Shown here: positions 61,840 through 64,000 of the stretch, piece after piece
Layout: every line of letters begins with the position of its first letter
Position numbering within the stretch: the first letter of the stretch is position 1
Assembly: GCA_010094045.1 (NCBI GenBank)
Contig: ML986738.1
Coordinates: forward strand, 1 to 64,000
DNA: 64,000 nt
Origin: Lojkania enalia
Taxonomy: Eukaryota > Ascomycota > Dothideomycetes > Pleosporales
Direction: 5' to 3'
The notes under the pieces: model-generated
Seen by the model: only the letters and a program-made list of their open reading frames with translations
The model's database searches: none
Told to the model about the DNA's origin: nothing
Translations under genes and position numbers: made by a program

Positions 61840-63693
61840 ACGTACCTTACAAGCGAGCGGCCTATATAAGTAAGCAGTCTACTCTATTAACTTTTTCAAC
61901 CTTTATATATATATAACTTAACAACTAAATAATATAATAGCAATTTACAACTTGCGCGATTATTTTATAAAGACTTCTGCATCCTTCTAGCATATACGAG
62001 AATTATACCCAGCCTTACTATAGCGGCTATAGCGTACTTTATACTATCCGCTCGTACCTAATCGCACCCTAAATTAGCGTATTATAGTCTAAGTTTCCTC
62101 TTTATTATTCTTTTTAGTAATAATCATCTCTTCTTATACTTTTATTAGGGTCTCTTACGCTTGAATCTACCTTTTTTTCTACTGTTTCCATTTTATTGCT
62201 ACTTTATTTACTTCTTAAAGGCTGACGATTTTATTATATATTAACCCGATCTAATATATCACTTTTATAAAACCTTTCTTAAACTAATTTAGCTTCTTAA
62301 TAATAGAAGCTAGCGAAGAACTTATATCCCTTTAAATCCGATTATAAATTAATATTAATTAAGCTTCTAGCTCGCACGCGTTACTTAGTATTTTTACTTT
62401 CTATAAGATATTATCTTATACTAGTAGTATTAGTATACGAAGCTTTATATTAAGCTTTAAAAGTACTACTTCTAAATTAAATAGGACTAGACTAGCTCCT
62501 TAAAAGCTTATATAGATATTATCCTTTATAATTAATATATTAAAAGCAGCTTTAAAAGCTAGAAAGAACTTAAGTTTTATAATATAGTTGATATAATTAT
62601 ATACTAAGACTAAAATCTAATTTCTATATATAGGCTTTAATAGTAAGAAGCAGCCTATATCTAGTAGCTGTAATAGGTATAATAAATAAACTAGTATATA
62701 GAGTAGAATAATACTCTATTCCTCGCAGAGTTTCTAGAAATTAAGCGAGTTATAGCTATTATAGCTATTAAAGATTAGTAGTTAATACGCGCCTACTATA
62801 CAATCCTTTATATACCTATAAAAATACTTTAACTATTTAATACCGAGTTTATTTATTATCCAGCTATTCTTACTAACTATAATAGCCTAGTTCTTAGGTA
62901 TATTATCACCTTCGTACCAGGCAGAGAGATAGTAGTAGCTAGTAATAATAATAAAGGGTAGAAGCGTCTAGCTAGCAGTATTAATCCTCTAAATTACTAA
63001 AATCTATTTATAATTACCTAATTAAATTACCTTTAGTTAATTATATCTCTCTATACCTATAATAACTAGTTGCAACAAAATAACGCCTATTTAAAAGCTA
63101 GATTTATCGAAGTTGTATATATCCTTATCTATAATACTATACTTCTTCTTAGTACGTTATATAAGCTTAAACCAGCCTTTAATTACTTTAGGATCTTCGT
63201 ATAGAGTTCTCTAGCAATTATAAGGCTGATTTAGGCGTGTCTTAAGCTTAGGAGTACGTCTAACAAAGTTCCTAGGCTAATATATACTAATCTAGCCTAT
63301 ACCGCGCTTAGTAAGCAAGCTATTAGCTATATTTTATACAGCGGTTAAGGTAGGCGCAAATCCTTACGAATCTAGGTCAAGTATATATTAGATAATAACC
63401 TCCTCTTTAAGTTTTGTCAGTCTTTTCGAGTTAGGCTTATAATCGCGCTGTAAGCAGATTCCGGCGTGTTATTAGTATACGGTCGTTCAAATTGTATTAA
63501 ATATTAAAGCAGCGCGTCTTTCGCTATTTATTTAGCCTCTTTTAGTAGCTGAGAGGGCTAAGTTTACTTAATTCTCGTTTTAGGCTATATTCTTATTGTT
63601 TCGTCGTTATATCGTTATTAAAAGCTCAGGTGTCGCGTTTTAGTAATAGGGTGGACCGCTCGCTTGTATGGGCCGCTCGCTTGTAAGGTACGT
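61840..63693 (-). mobile_element. Fot-C3, Fot1/pogo-like transposon (1854 bp)
   Basis: The left terminal repeat reads ACGTACCTTACAAGCGAGCG. The right end keeps unmutated GGGCCGCTCGCTTGTAAGG-type sequence. TA flanks are at 61838-61839 and 63694-63695. It is inserted in its own relative Fot-C4. The minus-strand transposase has a helix-turn-helix near 63330-63400, DDE blocks at about 62740-63130, and a C-terminal basic tail near 62150-62230. It has fewer RIP changes than Fot-C2, suggesting a later insertion or fewer RIP cycles. Confidence 0.94.
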
Positions 63694-63799
63694 TATAGTT
63701 AATATAATATTATATTAAGACCAAAATCTAATTTCTATATATATACTTTAATAGTAAGAAGTAGTATATATAACGGCTTATAGTAGATTAAATATAGAG

Positions 63800-63960
63800 T
63801 AAAATAATAACTAAGAGCAATTATATAGTACGGGATTATTCTTATAGGTTTATAAAAGAAGTAAGTAGTATATATAAAGGATATTTGAATTAACTATAAA
63901 GAGCTATAGAAGTTAGAATTATAATGTTATTAAATATAATCTAGTCCCTCTAATATTCTA
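63800..63960. other. AT-rich stretch, nothing recognised
   Basis: After the last similarity to Fot-C4 the sequence is still RIP-like (TA-rich) but matches none of the elements above. No reading frame or repeat was seen. Confidence 0.5.
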
Positions 63961-64000
63961 TTTACTTGCGTTTCTGCAGCACTCTCACATCGGCTACTTC
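63961..64000. other. Edge of normal-composition DNA
   Basis: The last 40 bases (for example CTGCAGCACTCTCACATCGG) contain several CpA and TpG and are not TA-rich. They mark the right border of the RIP-mutated block; too short to assign. Confidence 0.6.

Larger units (their letters stand above)
27622..63800 (-). mobile_element. Fot-C4, oldest host element of the right-hand nest (fragments)
   Basis: The pieces 27622-27765, about 27928-28106, 61724-61837 and about 63696-63800 are successive parts of a Fot-C element in minus orientation, as seen by alignment with Fot-C3. A solo Copia-3 LTR, Fot-E2 with all its contents, and Fot-C3 separate them. The left terminal ~350 bases are missing (replaced by Copia-3), and on the right the similarity fades near 63,800. 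It forms the outermost layer of the nest. Confidence 0.75.
450..63960. other. RIP-mutated, AT-rich transposon block
   Basis: Across about 63 kb CpA and TpG are rare and TpA is very common, while CpG survives in part. Aligned copies differ almost only by C/T and G/A changes and keep exact length. This is the signature of repeat-induced point mutation, known from filamentous ascomycetes. No cellular gene is recognisable. Such blocks are usually heterochromatic and can be centromeric, pericentromeric or subtelomeric; the sequence alone does not decide. Confidence 0.93.

Noticed and set aside
411..63960. Cellular genes hidden in the block
   Set aside because: All stretches longer than 300 bases could be assigned to transposable elements by similarity between copies or by motifs; no intron-exon structure or conserved cellular protein was seen.
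1..64000. Mitochondrial DNA, suggested by the very low GC content
   Set aside because: The AT bias comes from C-to-T changes in CpA context within nuclear-type LTR and Fot1/pogo elements; no mitochondrial genes were seen.

Overview
The window is nuclear DNA from a filamentous ascomycete (Pezizomycotina). It is an almost gene-free block of nested transposable elements degraded by repeat-induced point mutation (RIP). CpA and TpG are nearly absent from about 450 to 63,950, TpA is everywhere, and every recognisable reading frame is cut by TAA/TAG at former Gln or Trp codons. CpG is only partly lost. No intact cellular gene, tRNA or rRNA was found. Only the two edges (1 to ~450 and ~63,960 to 64,000) have normal base composition.

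The elements fall into three groups, named here for convenience. Six families of Fot1/pogo-like Tc1-mariner transposons (Fot-A to Fot-F, ~1.85 kb, TA target duplications) give 13 copies. Three chromodomain Gypsy families are present: Gypsy-1 (279 bp LTR), Gypsy-2 (538 bp LTR) and Gypsy-3 (303 bp LTR). At least four Copia families are present. Boundaries were fixed by comparing copies with each other, from terminal repeats, and from matching target-site duplications.

Layout. 1-405: 3' end of a young Gypsy-1. 406-1126: Copia-4 gag/protease fragment. 1127-11567: Gypsy-1 copy A, interrupted by Fot-A and Fot-B1. 11568-11958: Copia-1-family fragment. 11964-17684: complete Copia-1. 17688-24604: Fot-B2, interrupted by Fot-C1, Fot-C2 and Fot-D1. 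24607-27621: Copia-3 fragment, interrupted by the deleted Fot-E1. 27622 to ~63,800: a single Fot-C4 element exploded by later insertions. Fot-C4 holds a solo Copia-3 LTR, Fot-C3, and Fot-E2 (28109-61721). Fot-E2 holds Fot-F and Gypsy-2 (30894-60797). Gypsy-2 in turn holds Gypsy-1 copy B, Copia-2, Fot-B3, a 345-base assembly gap, Fot-D2 and Gypsy-3. That is four nesting levels. After removing inserts and one copy of each target duplication, the two Gypsy-2 LTRs match in length segment by segment.

The most notable observations are as follows. All six Fot families carry a family-specific 17-bp direct repeat inside the terminal inverted repeat. Three Copia families share a primer-binding site that fits the anticodon arm of initiator tRNA-Met. 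Gypsy-1 and Gypsy-2 each carry a RIP-broken antisense reading frame between pol and the 3' LTR. The mutation load differs between elements: Gypsy-3 and the left-edge Gypsy-1 are much less damaged than the rest.
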